In this document: positions 1-8,780 of the stretch, in pieces
Numbering within the stretch: the first letter of the stretch is position 1
How the letters are laid out: every line of letters begins with the position of its first letter
Assembly (NCBI RefSeq): GCF_001557235.1
Contig: NZ_LSJI01000125.1
Span: 1 to 59,835 of the forward strand
Origin: Phenylobacterium sp. CCH9-H3
Lineage (GTDB): Bacteria > Pseudomonadota > Alphaproteobacteria > Caulobacterales > Caulobacteraceae
Direction: 5' to 3'
DNA: 59,835 nucleotides
Notes under the pieces: generated by a model
Told to the model about the DNA's origin: nothing
The model's database searches: none
Seen by the model: only the letters and a program-made list of their open reading frames with translations
Program-made: the position numbers and the translations under genes

Positions 1-1867
1 GGTTGGCGGCGTTCTTCATCAGGAAGATGAACAGCTTGTCCTGCCAGAGCGGCATTCCGGACTGTGCGGACGCCACCACCGAACGCCGGCCCAGGAAGAA
101 GCTTGTGGCCATGATGTCGAACTTCAGGCCCAGCTTGCGGCATAGCCCCAGCGCCTTCGGCAGGTTCGGGCTCTCCATGAACCCGTAGGAGACCGTCACC
201 TTCTTGAAGTCGTCGCTTACGGGCTCGATCCGCACCCGATCATCCTCCTTCACGCGCGGCGTCTCAGCGGTCTGAACCGTGAGGATGATGTTCTTCTCGT
301 GCAGCACCCTGTTGTGCTTGATGTTGTGCATCAGCGCGACCGGGGCGGTCTCGGGGTCGGAGGTCAGGAAGATGGCCGTGCCCGGCGTCCGGTGAGGCGC
401 GCGCGACCTCAGCATGTCGGCCAGTTCAGCGAGCGGAAGGCTGTCGCGCCGCGCCTTGTCGGTGAGGATCTGCGCGCCGCGCGTCCAGGTCCACATGATC
501 AGCATGATGGCCGCGCCGAAGGCGAGCGGGAACCAGCCGCCTTGCGGAATCTTCAGGACGTTCGCGCCCAGGAAGAAGAGGTCGATGGCGATCAGCGGAG
601 CGACGAACAGCAGGGTGATCGAGCGCCGCCACTTCCAATGGTGCCGCGCCACCACGTAGGCCAGCAGCATGGTGATGACCATCGTCCCGGTCACGGCGAT
701 GCCGTAGGCGGCCGCCAGGTTGGACGAGTTGCGGAAGACCACGAGGAGCGCCAGAACGCCGACCAGCAGCATCGTGTTGACCTGGGGCACGTAGATCTGC
801 CCGGCGACGGTCTCGCTGGTGCGCCGGATGTCGATCCTGGGCAGAAGGCCGAGTTGTACGGCCGACTGCGTCACCGAATAGGCGCCCGTGATCACGGCCT
901 GCGAGGCGATCACCGTGGCCATGATCGTGAGCAGGAGAACCGGCCAGTACACGACCTCGGGGATCATCATGTAGAAGGGGTTGGCTTGGGTCTCGGGACG
1001 GAGCAGCACGAGCGCGCCCTGGCCCAGATAGTTCAGCATGAGGCAGGGGAAGGCGACGCACAGCCAGGCCGTGCGGATCGGCGCCTTCCCGAAATGGCCG
1101 ATGTCCGCGTAGAGGGCCTCGGCCCCGGTCACCACGAGGAAGACGCTGCCCATGATCGCGAAGCCGACCAAGCCGTTGTTGATCAAAAGCTGGACGCCGA
1201 AGTAGGGGCTGAGGCCCAGCAGGATCGAGGGCTCCTGGACGATGTAGAAGACGCCCAGGCCGGCCAGGACCGCGAACCACACCACGGTGATCGGACCGAA
1301 ATAGCGGCCCACGCTCGCCGTACCCCGCGATTGGACCATGAACAACGCGATGAGGATGACAGCGGCGATCGGCAGGACATAGGGCTCGAAGACGTGCCCG
1401 ATGCCCGGCGCATCCTTCAGGCCCTCGGCGGCCGAGAGCACCGAGATGGCCGGGGTGATCAGGCCGTCGCCATAGAACAGCGCGGCCCCGCAGATGCCGA
1501 GGATGAAGACGAACCGTGAGCGCCGGATGAAGCTGCGATGCTCCGCGAAATGCGTCCCCATGGCGCGCTGCGCCAGGGCCATGAGCGCCAGCGTGCCGCC
1601 TTCGCCCTTGTTGTCGGCGCGCATGATGAAGGCGACGTATTTCACCGTCACCACCAGGACCAGGGCCCAGAACACCAGCGACACAACCCCGAGCACCGCC
1701 ATCTCGCTCGCGCCGCCCTTGGTATGCGCGAGCGCTTCGCGCATGGCGTAGAGCGGGCTGGTCCCGATGTCGCCGAAGACCACGCCCACGGATCCCAGGG
1801 TCAGCGCCCAGAACGAGTCCCTGTGCGGCGGAGGAGGCTCAGGCGCATCGGCTTCGGTGGCGGACAT
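1..1867 (-). CDS. kup: KUP/HAK/KT-family low-affinity potassium transporter (3' end cut by window edge)
   Basis: Inner-membrane K+ uptake protein of the Kup family, presumably a K+/H+ symporter. The reading frame starts at the ATG at 1867 and runs off the left edge, giving about 622 residues, close to the whole family length. The Kup signature FGDIGTSPLYA lies at residues 31-41, and about twelve hydrophobic segments follow up to roughly residue 460. A soluble C-terminal domain ends in the typical SFFLGRR stretch. The N-terminus (about 18 residues) is acidic and proline-rich. The gene is divergent from a KdpD-like/KdpE-like two-component pair with about 160 bp between starts, which suggests that this pair controls kup. 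The identity is clear; only the last few residues are missing. Confidence 0.96.
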   Translation of the reverse strand, partial: MSATEADAPEPPPPHRDSFWALTLGSVGVVFGDIGTSPLYAMREALAHTKGGASEMAVLGVVSLVFWALVLVVTVKYVAFIMRADNKGEGGTLALMALAQRAMGTHFAEHRSFIRRSRFVFILGICGAALFYGDGLITPAISVLSAAEGLKDAPGIGHVFEPYVLPIAAVILIALFMVQSRGTASVGRYFGPITVVWFAVLAGLGVFYIVQEPSILLGLSPYFGVQLLINNGLVGFAIMGSVFLVVTGAEALYADIGHFGKAPIRTAWLCVAFPCLMLNYLGQGALVLLRPETQANPFYMMIPEVVYWPVLLLTIMATVIASQAVITGAYSVTQSAVQLGLLPRIDIRRTSETVAGQIYVPQVNTMLLVGVLALLVVFRNSSNLAAAYGIAVTGTMVITMLLAYVVARHHWKWRRSITLLFVAPLIAIDLFFLGANVLKIPQGGWFPLAFGAAIMLIMWTWTRGAQILTDKARRDSLPLAELADMLRSRAPHRTPGTAIFLTSDPETAPVALMHNIKHNRVLHEKNIILTVQTAETPRVKEDDRVRIEPVSDDFKKVTVSYGFMESPNLPKALGLCRKLGLKFDIMATSFFLGRRSVVASAQSGMPLWQDKLFIFLMKNAAN

Positions 1868-2025
1868 GGGTGACCGGACTCCTGTTCAGTGGCCGGCGGG
1901 CCTTCTGTGCCGGATCGACATAAGAATCCTATGTGGTTGTGAGGCCGCCCGGCCCGTCCGCTCTTGCGTGCGGACGTTCATGCGCCTTCCTTTCCTGCCG
2001 TCGTCTCGGGTGAAGGACCCGCCCC

Positions 2026-3567
2026 ATGAGCCTCGCCGAAGCCACCCCCCTCGTCCAAAGGCCGCAGCGGGTCGATGCGTGGGCGTCCTACGGGCTGTCG
2101 TTGGTCTTCGTGGGCGTCGCGAGCCTGCTCGCGGTGTGGGTGGACCGGCAGGTCGCCATCCCCAACGTCTCGCTGATCTTTGTCCTGCCCGTCGTCGTCG
2201 CGGCCATCCGCTACGGGTGGGGGCCGGCGCTCGCCGCGGCCGTGGCCGGTGTGGTCGCGTACAACTTCCTCCTGATTGAGCCACGCCACACCTTCCGCGT
2301 CGCCGATCCCGCCAACGTCTGGGCCCTGGCGCTCCTGCTGATCACCGCCGCCGCGGTCAGCGCGGTGGCCGCGCAGTCCCGCCGCCGCGCGCTGCAGGCG
2401 TGGGAGGCCGTGGCCCAGAGCTCGGCCTTGCAGGCCATGGCGCGCGCCCTCGTCGCCGCACGCGACTCCAAGGCGATCGCGCGCGCCTGCGCCGAAACCC
2501 TCGCCCGGGTCTTCGAAGCGCCCGCCGTCGTCTTCGTGGCGGACGAAGATGACCTGAGACTGACCGCCCGGGCCGGTGGCGCGCGGGTGACGGCCGCCGA
2601 CGAGGAGGCCGCGGCATGGGTCCTCGCGGCGCGCCTCCCGACCCGCGGCGGCGCCTACCCGATCGACAGCTGCGCCTATGATTTCTGGCCGATCCAGACG
2701 CCGAAGCGCCAGCGGGCGGTGATCGGCGTACAGATCTCCGGGCGGGAACAAGGTCGGCCCGAAAATCCCGAGAGCTTCGCGGAGACGGTCGCGGGCTATC
2801 TCGCCGTCGCCCTCGACCGCGACGCGAACGCCCGCGCGGCCGTCCAGAGCCAGGTCGCCGTCGCGAGCGAGCGCCTGAAGAGCGACTTGCTGGCCGCCGT
2901 CTCGCACGACCTGAAGACGCCCCTGTCCACGATCCTGGTCACCCTGCAGAGCCTGCAGAGGTTCGGCGACACCCACGACGCGCGCACCCGCGCCGAGCTG
3001 CTGGCCTCGGCAGAGGCCGAGGCTTCGCGGCTCAGCGGCATGGTCGCCAACCTCCTCGACATGAACCGGCTGGAGGCCGGCGCGCTGCCGGTGCGCACGG
3101 CGGCGGCGGCGCCCCGGGAACTCGTCGCCCGCGCGATCGATCGCGCCACGTTCGCCCTTTTCGACCGCAAGGTGGTCAACGAGGTCGCCGACGACTGCGG
3201 GCCGCTGATGGTCGACGGATCGCTGTTCGAGACGGCGCTCGTGAATATCCTGGAGAACGCCGCCAAATACTCCCCGTCGGGCTCGACCATCCGCATCCGT
3301 GTCGGCGAGAACCGGCGCACCGGCTGGATCGAGGTCCTCGACGAGGGTCCCGGCTTCCCGGGGTCCATCGAGCCCCTCTTCGAGAGGTTCGCGCGCGGGG
3401 TGGCGGGCGACGGACGCCCGCCCGGGACGGGTCTTGGCCTGACCATCGCGCGCGGCTTTCTCGAGGCTCAGGGCGGCCGCATCAGCGCGGCGAACCGCAC
3501 GGACGGCCCCGGCGCCGCCGTGCGGCTCATCGCGCCGCTCGCCTCAGCGCGCCCGGTGGAAGCATGA
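2026..3567 (+). CDS. KdpD-like sensor histidine kinase without the N-terminal KdpD domain (DUF4118 type)
   Basis: Membrane sensor kinase of 513 residues. The hydrophobic DUF4118 region found in KdpD (four short TM segments) spans about residues 20-115, a GAF-like region about 130-260, HisKA about 280-350 with phospho-acceptor His294 in SHDLKTPL, and HATPase with NILENAAKYSP, DEGPGF and GTGLGL boxes up to about 505. Full KdpD is near 900 residues; the cytoplasmic N-terminal KdpD/USP part is absent here, so the protein begins directly with the membrane domain. It overlaps the response regulator by 4 bp (ATGA), so the two are translationally coupled. Its position opposite kup suggests K+ or osmotic sensing. 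No kdpFABC genes are seen nearby. Confidence 0.93.
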   Translation: MSLAEATPLVQRPQRVDAWASYGLSLVFVGVASLLAVWVDRQVAIPNVSLIFVLPVVVAAIRYGWGPALAAAVAGVVAYNFLLIEPRHTFRVADPANVWALALLLITAAAVSAVAAQSRRRALQAWEAVAQSSALQAMARALVAARDSKAIARACAETLARVFEAPAVVFVADEDDLRLTARAGGARVTAADEEAAAWVLAARLPTRGGAYPIDSCAYDFWPIQTPKRQRAVIGVQISGREQGRPENPESFAETVAGYLAVALDRDANARAAVQSQVAVASERLKSDLLAAVSHDLKTPLSTILVTLQSLQRFGDTHDARTRAELLASAEAEASRLSGMVANLLDMNRLEAGALPVRTAAAAPRELVARAIDRATFALFDRKVVNEVADDCGPLMVDGSLFETALVNILENAAKYSPSGSTIRIRVGENRRTGWIEVLDEGPGFPGSIEPLFERFARGVAGDGRPPGTGLGLTIARGFLEAQGGRISAANRTDGPGAAVRLIAPLASARPVEA

Positions 3568-4244
3568 CCGAAGCGGCCGATCCGGCGACCGTCCTGGTGG
3601 TGGAGGATGATCGATCCCTCAGCTCGGCGCTGACCGCCACGCTGAAAGCGGCCGGCTACCGACCGGTCTCGGCCGGCACTGCGGCCGAGGGATTGCGCTG
3701 GTTCGCACACTATGCGCCCGACTTGGTCTTGCTCGACCTGGGTCTGCCTGACCGGGATGGCCTCTCGGTGATCCGGGAAATACGCCAGCGCGGCCCCACG
3801 CCGATCGTGGTGCTCTCGGCGCGCAACGCCGAAGCGACCAAGGTCGAGGCGCTCGACCTCGGCGCCGACGACTACGTGGCCAAGCCGTTCGGAGTGGAGG
3901 AGCTCCTCGCCCGCGTGCGCGCTGGCCTGCGTCACGGAGTGCAGGTGCGAGGCTCGACGCCGGCCTTGCGGGTTGGGGACGTGGAGATCGATCTTGGCCT
4001 TCGGACCGTGAAACGGCGCGGGGAGCCCGTGAAGCTCACTCCCAAAGAATACGACGTCCTTTGCGAGTTGGCCCTGAACGGCGGCCACGCCGTGTCCCAC
4101 GGACAGCTGCTCCGTGCGGTCTGGGGCAGCGAGAAGGCCGACGTGCAGTACCTGCGCGTCTATGTCGGCTATCTCCGCCAAAAACTGGGGGACGCCTTGT
4201 TCGAGTCGGTGCCGGGCGTCGGCTACCGCCTGGTGACCGACTGA
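3564..4244 (+). CDS. OmpR/KdpE-family response regulator
   Basis: DNA-binding response regulator of 226 residues, the usual length. The receiver domain (residues 8-120) has the acidic pair in VVEDD, phospho-acceptor Asp58 in LLDLGLPD and the conserved Lys in the DDYVAKPF segment. The C-terminal winged helix (about 130-225) contains LTPKEYDVL and ends with the family's GVGYRL. It overlaps the kinase gene by 4 bp and is almost certainly its partner. The likely target is the divergent kup promoter at 1868-2025, inferred from layout only. KdpE itself is a close alternative name, but kdpFABC is not in view. Confidence 0.94.
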   Translation: MTEAADPATVLVVEDDRSLSSALTATLKAAGYRPVSAGTAAEGLRWFAHYAPDLVLLDLGLPDRDGLSVIREIRQRGPTPIVVLSARNAEATKVEALDLGADDYVAKPFGVEELLARVRAGLRHGVQVRGSTPALRVGDVEIDLGLRTVKRRGEPVKLTPKEYDVLCELALNGGHAVSHGQLLRAVWGSEKADVQYLRVYVGYLRQKLGDALFESVPGVGYRLVTD

Positions 4245-4446
4245 GCCGAGTCGCCGAACGTCGGGAATCCGGCGCGCCGCCAAGGTCGCCTCCTGACTCG
4301 TTGGGGACCTTGGGAAGGTCTGCTCTGGGGCCGTTCGGGATAGGCTCCCGATCTGGTCATGGTCGAGAGTTCCCGAGTCCCCGCTGACCGTAGGCGCGCT
4401 GTCCGAGCGAAGCAGTCTGAAGCGACGCGTAGAGGCGGACCAAGTC

Positions 4447-5022
4447 TCAGGACGTCACTTCGCGTCCGGCCAGCGCCAATTCTGCGAACTTGACGAGCCC
4501 GTGATAGGATTGAGCATAGATTTGGCCACGGCCATGATCGTCGATCAGCAAGCCGATGCCGGCTGCCTCCGCGAGGGCGCTCACACCGCCCGCAGCTGTT
4601 GCCGGCAGGTAGAAGGCCACCAGCGGATAGTCCTCCTTGTGCTGGCCGCCGAGCACGCCACCGTTGCAGCTCGCCACCGGCGTGCCGCCCAGCGCTGAAA
4701 GCGCGATGGTGGCCGAGGCGACACCGGGATCCAGGCTCCACAGCGCCTCGACGCCATACTCGGATACCAGTTCCTCGATAACCGCCTCTTCCTCGTCGTC
4801 GAGGTCGTCGGCCGCCTCAAGACGCGCCAGAACGCCGCGTTCGATCTCCAAGGTCTCTTCGACATCGCTCCAGTTCATGCCGCGGAGGTCCATGAACGCC
4901 CGATTGCCGTCGAACGCGCCGTCCTCGTCGGCCGCGTCAAGCGTGGCTCCATCGGGAGGCGGCGCGAGTTGGCTGGCATCGAAGTCTCGCCGGATATCGA
5001 CGGGCGTAGTGCGGCTGGCCAT
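4447..5022 (-). CDS. Acidic hypothetical protein
   Basis: Unrecognised protein of 191 residues when started at the ATG at 5022. The frame stays open further upstream, but the next 78 residues are basic, serine/arginine-rich and unlike the rest, so the internal start is preferred. The N-terminal half is strongly acidic, with runs such as AADDLDDEEEA near residues 70-80. The C-terminal half has alternating hydrophobic beta-like segments and a GGVLGGQHKEDYPLV stretch. No signal peptide or membrane segment is seen. It is divergent from the small RHH gene that heads the methyltransferase operon, with about 90 bp between starts, so it could belong to the same island. No function is assigned. Confidence 0.7.
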   Translation of the reverse strand: MASRTTPVDIRRDFDASQLAPPPDGATLDAADEDGAFDGNRAFMDLRGMNWSDVEETLEIERGVLARLEAADDLDDEEEAVIEELVSEYGVEALWSLDPGVASATIALSALGGTPVASCNGGVLGGQHKEDYPLVAFYLPATAAGGVSALAEAAGIGLLIDDHGRGQIYAQSYHGLVKFAELALAGREVTS

Positions 5023-5110
5023 GCGCTCTTCGCTTGACGGCGCCAGTCCAAAGGGGAACAAACCAGAAACTTTACTCGACGAGGCGCCGCTTCGGCGCCA
5101 CTGTGGCACC

Positions 5111-5299
5111 ATGCTCCCTGATTCGAAACCAAGCAATGTTCGGGCCCTGGACCGCATCAATCTGCGGCTCAGCGCTGAGACCTTCGACGCAATTGACGCC
5201 GCGCGCGCTGAACGCCCGGGCGTGATCTCGCGTAACACTTGGATAACCGAAGCCATTCAAGAGAAGCTGGCGCGTCAGACCGCCGCAGAGGATCGCTGA
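5111..5299 (+). CDS. Small ribbon-helix-helix-like protein heading the methyltransferase operon
   Basis: Protein of 62 residues with an Arc/CopG-like pattern: a short beta strand RINLRL (15-20), helix SAETFDAIDAARAE (21-34), then SRNTWITEAIQEKL (40-53) as second helix. This matches ribbon-helix-helix DNA-binding dimers, inferred from pattern only. The stop lies 4 bp before the start of the C5-methyltransferase gene, so both are probably co-transcribed. Placement at the head of a restriction-modification operon suggests a regulatory role similar to C proteins, although those are HTH proteins. The frame continues upstream of the chosen ATG, but that extension runs antisense to the start of the acidic gene and looks non-coding. 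Confidence 0.75.
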   Translation: MLPDSKPSNVRALDRINLRLSAETFDAIDAARAERPGVISRNTWITEAIQEKLARQTAAEDR

Positions 5300-5303
5300 T
5301 CCC

Positions 5304-6452
5304 ATGCCGAGCTTCTACGAATTCTTCGCCGGCGGGGGGATGGCCAGGGCGGGCCTGGGCGAGAACTGGACCTGCCTGTTCGCCAACGACTTCGACCACA
5401 AGAAGGGCCTGACCTATCAGGCCAACTGGCCTTGCGGAGGCGAACTCAAGATCGGGGACGTCCGCGAAGTGACGGTGGGCGATCTCCCGGGCGTGGCGGA
5501 TCTGGCCTGGGGCTCCTTCCCCTGCCAGGACCTATCCTTGGCCGGTGGCGGCGCCGGCCTGAGGGGTGAGCGGTCGGGCACCTTCTATCCGTTCTGGGAT
5601 GTGATGAAGGCGTTGATGGCCGATGGCCGCGCACCCAAGATCATCGCCCTAGAGAACGTTTGCGGGACCCTGACCTCGCACGGCGGTCGCGACTTTGAAG
5701 CGATCTGCAAGACCTTCGCCGACGCCGGCTATCGCTATGGCGCTCTGGTGATCAATGCGGCCTTGTTCGTTCCGCAATCGCGACCGCGCCTGTTTGTCAT
5801 CGGTGTACATGAAGACTTCGCCATCGATCCGGCGCTGCTGGCACCGGGGCCGATCGCGCCCTTCCATACCCCAGGCCTTTGCCGCGCGATCGACGGCATC
5901 AGCGCCGTGTCGCGCAAGCGTCTGGTTTGGTGGAACGTGCCAGTACCGGCCCGGCGCACCTCGACCTTCGCCGATCTAGTCGAGGAGGCCCCGACCAGCG
6001 TCTCTTGGCACACGCCCGCCGAGACCCAACAGGTCCTCGACATGATGTCTCCGATCAACTTGGCCAAGGTCGAAGCCGCCAAGCGGGCCGGCCGGCGGAT
6101 GGTGGGCGGCATCTACCGGCGCACCCGCCACGATGAAGGCGGCGCCAAGGTGCAGCGCACCGAGGTGCGCTTCGACGATGTCGCCGGTTGCCTCCGCACC
6201 CCAGCCGGCGGTTCGAGCCGCCAAGTGATCATTGTCATCGACGGTAAGACCGTTCGCACCCGCCTGATCTCGGCGCGCGAGACCGCACGGCTCATGGGTT
6301 TGCCCGACACGTACAAGCTGCCGCGCAATTACAATGAGGCCTATCACCTGACCGGCGACGGGGTGGCGGTGGACGTCGTGCGGCACCTGGCCGAGCATGT
6401 TTTCGAGCCCCTGCTCGGGACGACCGAGGGCAAGGCGCGGCGAGCGGCGTGA
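5304..6452 (+). CDS. DNA (cytosine-5-)-methyltransferase
   Basis: C5-cytosine methyltransferase of 382 residues. Motif I is FFAGGG (7-12) for SAM, motif IV is FPCQD with catalytic Cys74, motif VI is ENV (117-119) and motif VIII is QSRPR (158-162). The variable target-recognition region spans about 170-300. Motif IX-like LISARETARLMGLP and motif X-like TGDGVAVDVV close the fold near 330-365. This is a complete m5C enzyme; the target sequence cannot be read from the protein. It follows the RHH gene by 4 bp and overlaps the next gene by 4 bp. The gene order fits the modification half of a type II restriction-modification locus. Confidence 0.95.
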   Translation: MPSFYEFFAGGGMARAGLGENWTCLFANDFDHKKGLTYQANWPCGGELKIGDVREVTVGDLPGVADLAWGSFPCQDLSLAGGGAGLRGERSGTFYPFWDVMKALMADGRAPKIIALENVCGTLTSHGGRDFEAICKTFADAGYRYGALVINAALFVPQSRPRLFVIGVHEDFAIDPALLAPGPIAPFHTPGLCRAIDGISAVSRKRLVWWNVPVPARRTSTFADLVEEAPTSVSWHTPAETQQVLDMMSPINLAKVEAAKRAGRRMVGGIYRRTRHDEGGAKVQRTEVRFDDVAGCLRTPAGGSSRQVIIVIDGKTVRTRLISARETARLMGLPDTYKLPRNYNEAYHLTGDGVAVDVVRHLAEHVFEPLLGTTEGKARRAA

Positions 6453-7309
6453 GCGTCATCCCCTGCGAACAGGACCCGCAGTTGCGCGCTCAGATCGAGC
6501 GGTTCGCGGAGATCCTCAAGACGCAGGCCCATTTGTTGGGCGACCACGGCTTGACCGAGACGGAATTCTACCGCTCCGCCATCTTCCGCGGCGCCATCGA
6601 GAAGGTGCGCGGCGAGTTCTCCGCCACCATGCGAGGCAAGCGCGAGTTCGTGCAGCATGTCCTCAACCACCTGGAGGACGGCGGCCATATCGCCGGCTGG
6701 GATCGCGCCAAGCGCGGCGCGCGCAATGACTACTATGTGCAGCTGAACAGCGGCCGCACCGCGGTGATCGACCTGAAGGGCTGTCTCGACGGCGCCAACA
6801 CCAACATATTCGAGCGCCCGCCCGAAGCCGACGAGTTCGTCACCTGGAGCCTCTGCACCAATGTCGGCGCCGACCCGCGCCGCAACGCCTGGTCAGGCCT
6901 GCACACCCGCCTGAGCGCCGAGATGCTGTCGCGCAACCAGCGTGTCGACGGCCTCGTGATCTGGGACATGATCTGCGGCACGGTCGGCCGGCCCTGCCCG
7001 AAGCTCGCCGCCTTGGCGCCGGAGGCGCGCCTGACCCGTCTCGGCCCCTTCGAGACGCCGCCGCCATGCCTCTACGTGCTGCCGGCCGACATTCCTTCGC
7101 CCGACCATCCCGTCGCGGCGGCCCAGACTCTCGACGGCGTCGAGTTGATGGCCGCCTTCCAGAGGGCGTTCGGCGGTGCCGACGACGAGGTCAACTTCGT
7201 TGACTTCGAAGTAGCTGAGGCCGATGGCGGCCTCGTGCGGCGCACCATCATCCGCCGCGCTGGCTTCGTCCAGCACGCCTCCGAGATGACGGCAATTCGC
7301 CGTGTCTGA
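6449..7309 (+). CDS. Unknown protein of the restriction-modification operon, possible PD-(D/E)XK nuclease
   Basis: Protein of 286 residues starting at the GTG at 6449, overlapping the methyltransferase stop by 4 bp. I do not recognise the family. A candidate PD-(D/E)XK site is present: Asp94 in RNDYY is followed 14 residues later by IDLK, with Asp108 and Lys110 in the right spacing on predicted beta strands. The segment after it, with GCLDGAN and IFER, continues the core. The N-terminal helical region (1-80) may bind DNA. No membrane segment or signal is seen. Because it sits between a C5-methyltransferase and a GIY-YIG protein, it is a good candidate for the restriction enzyme or a subunit. 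An accessory or regulatory role is possible. Confidence 0.8.
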   Translation: MSVIPCEQDPQLRAQIERFAEILKTQAHLLGDHGLTETEFYRSAIFRGAIEKVRGEFSATMRGKREFVQHVLNHLEDGGHIAGWDRAKRGARNDYYVQLNSGRTAVIDLKGCLDGANTNIFERPPEADEFVTWSLCTNVGADPRRNAWSGLHTRLSAEMLSRNQRVDGLVIWDMICGTVGRPCPKLAALAPEARLTRLGPFETPPPCLYVLPADIPSPDHPVAAAQTLDGVELMAAFQRAFGGADDEVNFVDFEVAEADGGLVRRTIIRRAGFVQHASEMTAIRRV

Positions 7310-8039
7310 TCCGTCCTCACTGTTTGGACGCGATCCCGACTCCACCAATGTGCCGCCGTTCGAGACTGATGACCTGCGCACGCAGCTCACGCAGTTCCTC
7401 GACGCGTCGTTCAGCGATCCGAGCGGCGTGCAGGTGAAGATCGGCGACTATCAATGGGGCGTCTACGCCTTCTTCGACTACGACGGCGAGCCGATCTATG
7501 TCGGTCAGACCAAGGAGCGGGTCCGCACCCGCATTCGCCGGCATCTGACCAACCAGCGTACTGACGCGGTGGCCATGTCGGTACTCGATCCATTCGAAGT
7601 GCTCGACATCGAGGTCTGGCCTATCCCGGAGTTGGAGGGTGTCGATAAGCGCGACAAGGACGCTAAGGCGCACCTCAACGCCCTGGAGCGGCTAATCACC
7701 GAAGCCGCCGTCGAGGGCTCCCGGTTCAAGGCCATCCTCAATGAGAAGGATCCGCCGGTCGGCACCGTGGCGGTGACCGCGCCGCCGTCCCTGCGTGACC
7801 GCGTCGTCTCCGACCGTGTCTATGAGTTGCGCCGCCATCCCGATTTTCGAATTGCCCGCCGCGCTCTGATCATCTCGCGCCTCGCACAGGTGATCTCCGA
7901 GCGGGAGGTTCAGGGCGGGCTGCGCCGCGTTCTGCTGACCCAAGCCAAGCGACTCCAGTGGCTGTCGGAACGGCGCTACCAGGCTCTGGGCGGGGCTGCG
8001 TCAGTGCCCAACGAGAGCGAGGACGGCGCCGAGACCTGA
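7302..8039 (+). CDS. GIY-YIG nuclease-domain protein, probable restriction endonuclease
   Basis: Protein of 245 residues starting at the GTG at 7302, overlapping the preceding gene by 8 bp. The GIY-YIG fold can be read at residues 53-147: GVY (53-55), IYVGQ (65-69), an Arg/His helix RIRRHL with His81, Glu129 in NALERLI and Asn147 in KAILN. These are the residues expected of an active nuclease of this superfamily, to which type II enzymes such as Eco29kI belong. The C-terminal 95 residues are helical and basic, with no known motif. Operon position after the methyltransferase supports a restriction role. The gene ends 12 bp before a convergent HNH-like gene. Confidence 0.87.
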   Translation: MSDPSSLFGRDPDSTNVPPFETDDLRTQLTQFLDASFSDPSGVQVKIGDYQWGVYAFFDYDGEPIYVGQTKERVRTRIRRHLTNQRTDAVAMSVLDPFEVLDIEVWPIPELEGVDKRDKDAKAHLNALERLITEAAVEGSRFKAILNEKDPPVGTVAVTAPPSLRDRVVSDRVYELRRHPDFRIARRALIISRLAQVISEREVQGGLRRVLLTQAKRLQWLSERRYQALGGAASVPNESEDGAET

Positions 8040-8051
8040 CCGCCGCGCGGA

Positions 8052-8780
8052 TCAATCCCAGACAATGTCGAGGGCCAAGTACTCGCGCAGCACCATGCGC
8101 ACGCGCATGCCGCTCCCCTGGCTCACACGATAGCGGAAGCGGTTCGGCTGCACGACGATCCAGCCGTTCACCCAGGAATCGTCAGGACCCATGAGGACGC
8201 GGTGGAAGGCGCGGCTGCCGAGTTCGGGCCAGAGCGCAAAGTCGTTCTCGTCATTCTCGAAGGCTCGCCGGTCCCAATCCGACATCAACATCAGCGGCAT
8301 CGACCAGACCTTCTCTGGCTCATGCAACTGAGGCTCGTTGAGTTCGAAGTCTGCGAGGCCGCGGGCCAGCTTGATCGCGATTCGCCGTAGGCGGGCGCCA
8401 TCGGGGTCCCACCACGTCTCACCGTCGACCTCGCGGCGCGCCGCCGCCAGCTCTCGCTGCAGACGACGATTGCCAGTCAGGGTCTTGGCGATCGCGGCGC
8501 GCTCGAAGCTCTGCGGGTCGACGCTGCCGCTGGTGACGCACTCAAGCAGGCAGGCCACATACTCCTCGTCGTCCGAGAAACCGGCGTTACAGGCTTGGCA
8601 ACTGGAGGCGACCGGTAGGTTCTCTGGCAGGGGCGCATCCAAGAAGATCTTCGACGGGTTGTGGTCCCGCGTCTCTTCGGGACCCCCACAGTGGGCACAA
8701 AACCCTTTGTTACGGCGATCTCCCTCATCGGGCCACTGCCGCAGCCTTGAGGCACCGCGATCAGTGGGCTCGTCACTCAT
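8052..8780 (-). CDS. HNH-endonuclease-like zinc protein
   Basis: Protein of 242 residues with an HNH-like zinc core near the N-terminus: CAHC (28-31), a DHNPSK segment with Asp39 and His40, then CQAC (61-64) followed by Asn65. This CxxC...DH...CxxCN arrangement matches HNH/McrA-type nuclease cores, although an active HNH site is not proven. The rest (about 80-242) is mixed helix/strand with tryptophans such as TWWD, and no second motif. It is convergent with the GIY-YIG gene (12 bp apart) and may be a further nuclease of the island or an unrelated neighbour. No signal peptide is present. Confidence 0.82.
   Translation of the reverse strand: MSDEPTDRGASRLRQWPDEGDRRNKGFCAHCGGPEETRDHNPSKIFLDAPLPENLPVASSCQACNAGFSDDEEYVACLLECVTSGSVDPQSFERAAIAKTLTGNRRLQRELAAARREVDGETWWDPDGARLRRIAIKLARGLADFELNEPQLHEPEKVWSMPLMLMSDWDRRAFENDENDFALWPELGSRAFHRVLMGPDDSWVNGWIVVQPNRFRYRVSQGSGMRVRMVLREYLALDIVWD

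Noticed and set aside
299..1519. 406-codon plus-strand frame inside kup
   Set aside because: Shadow of kup; low-complexity His/Asp/Arg-rich translation without domains.
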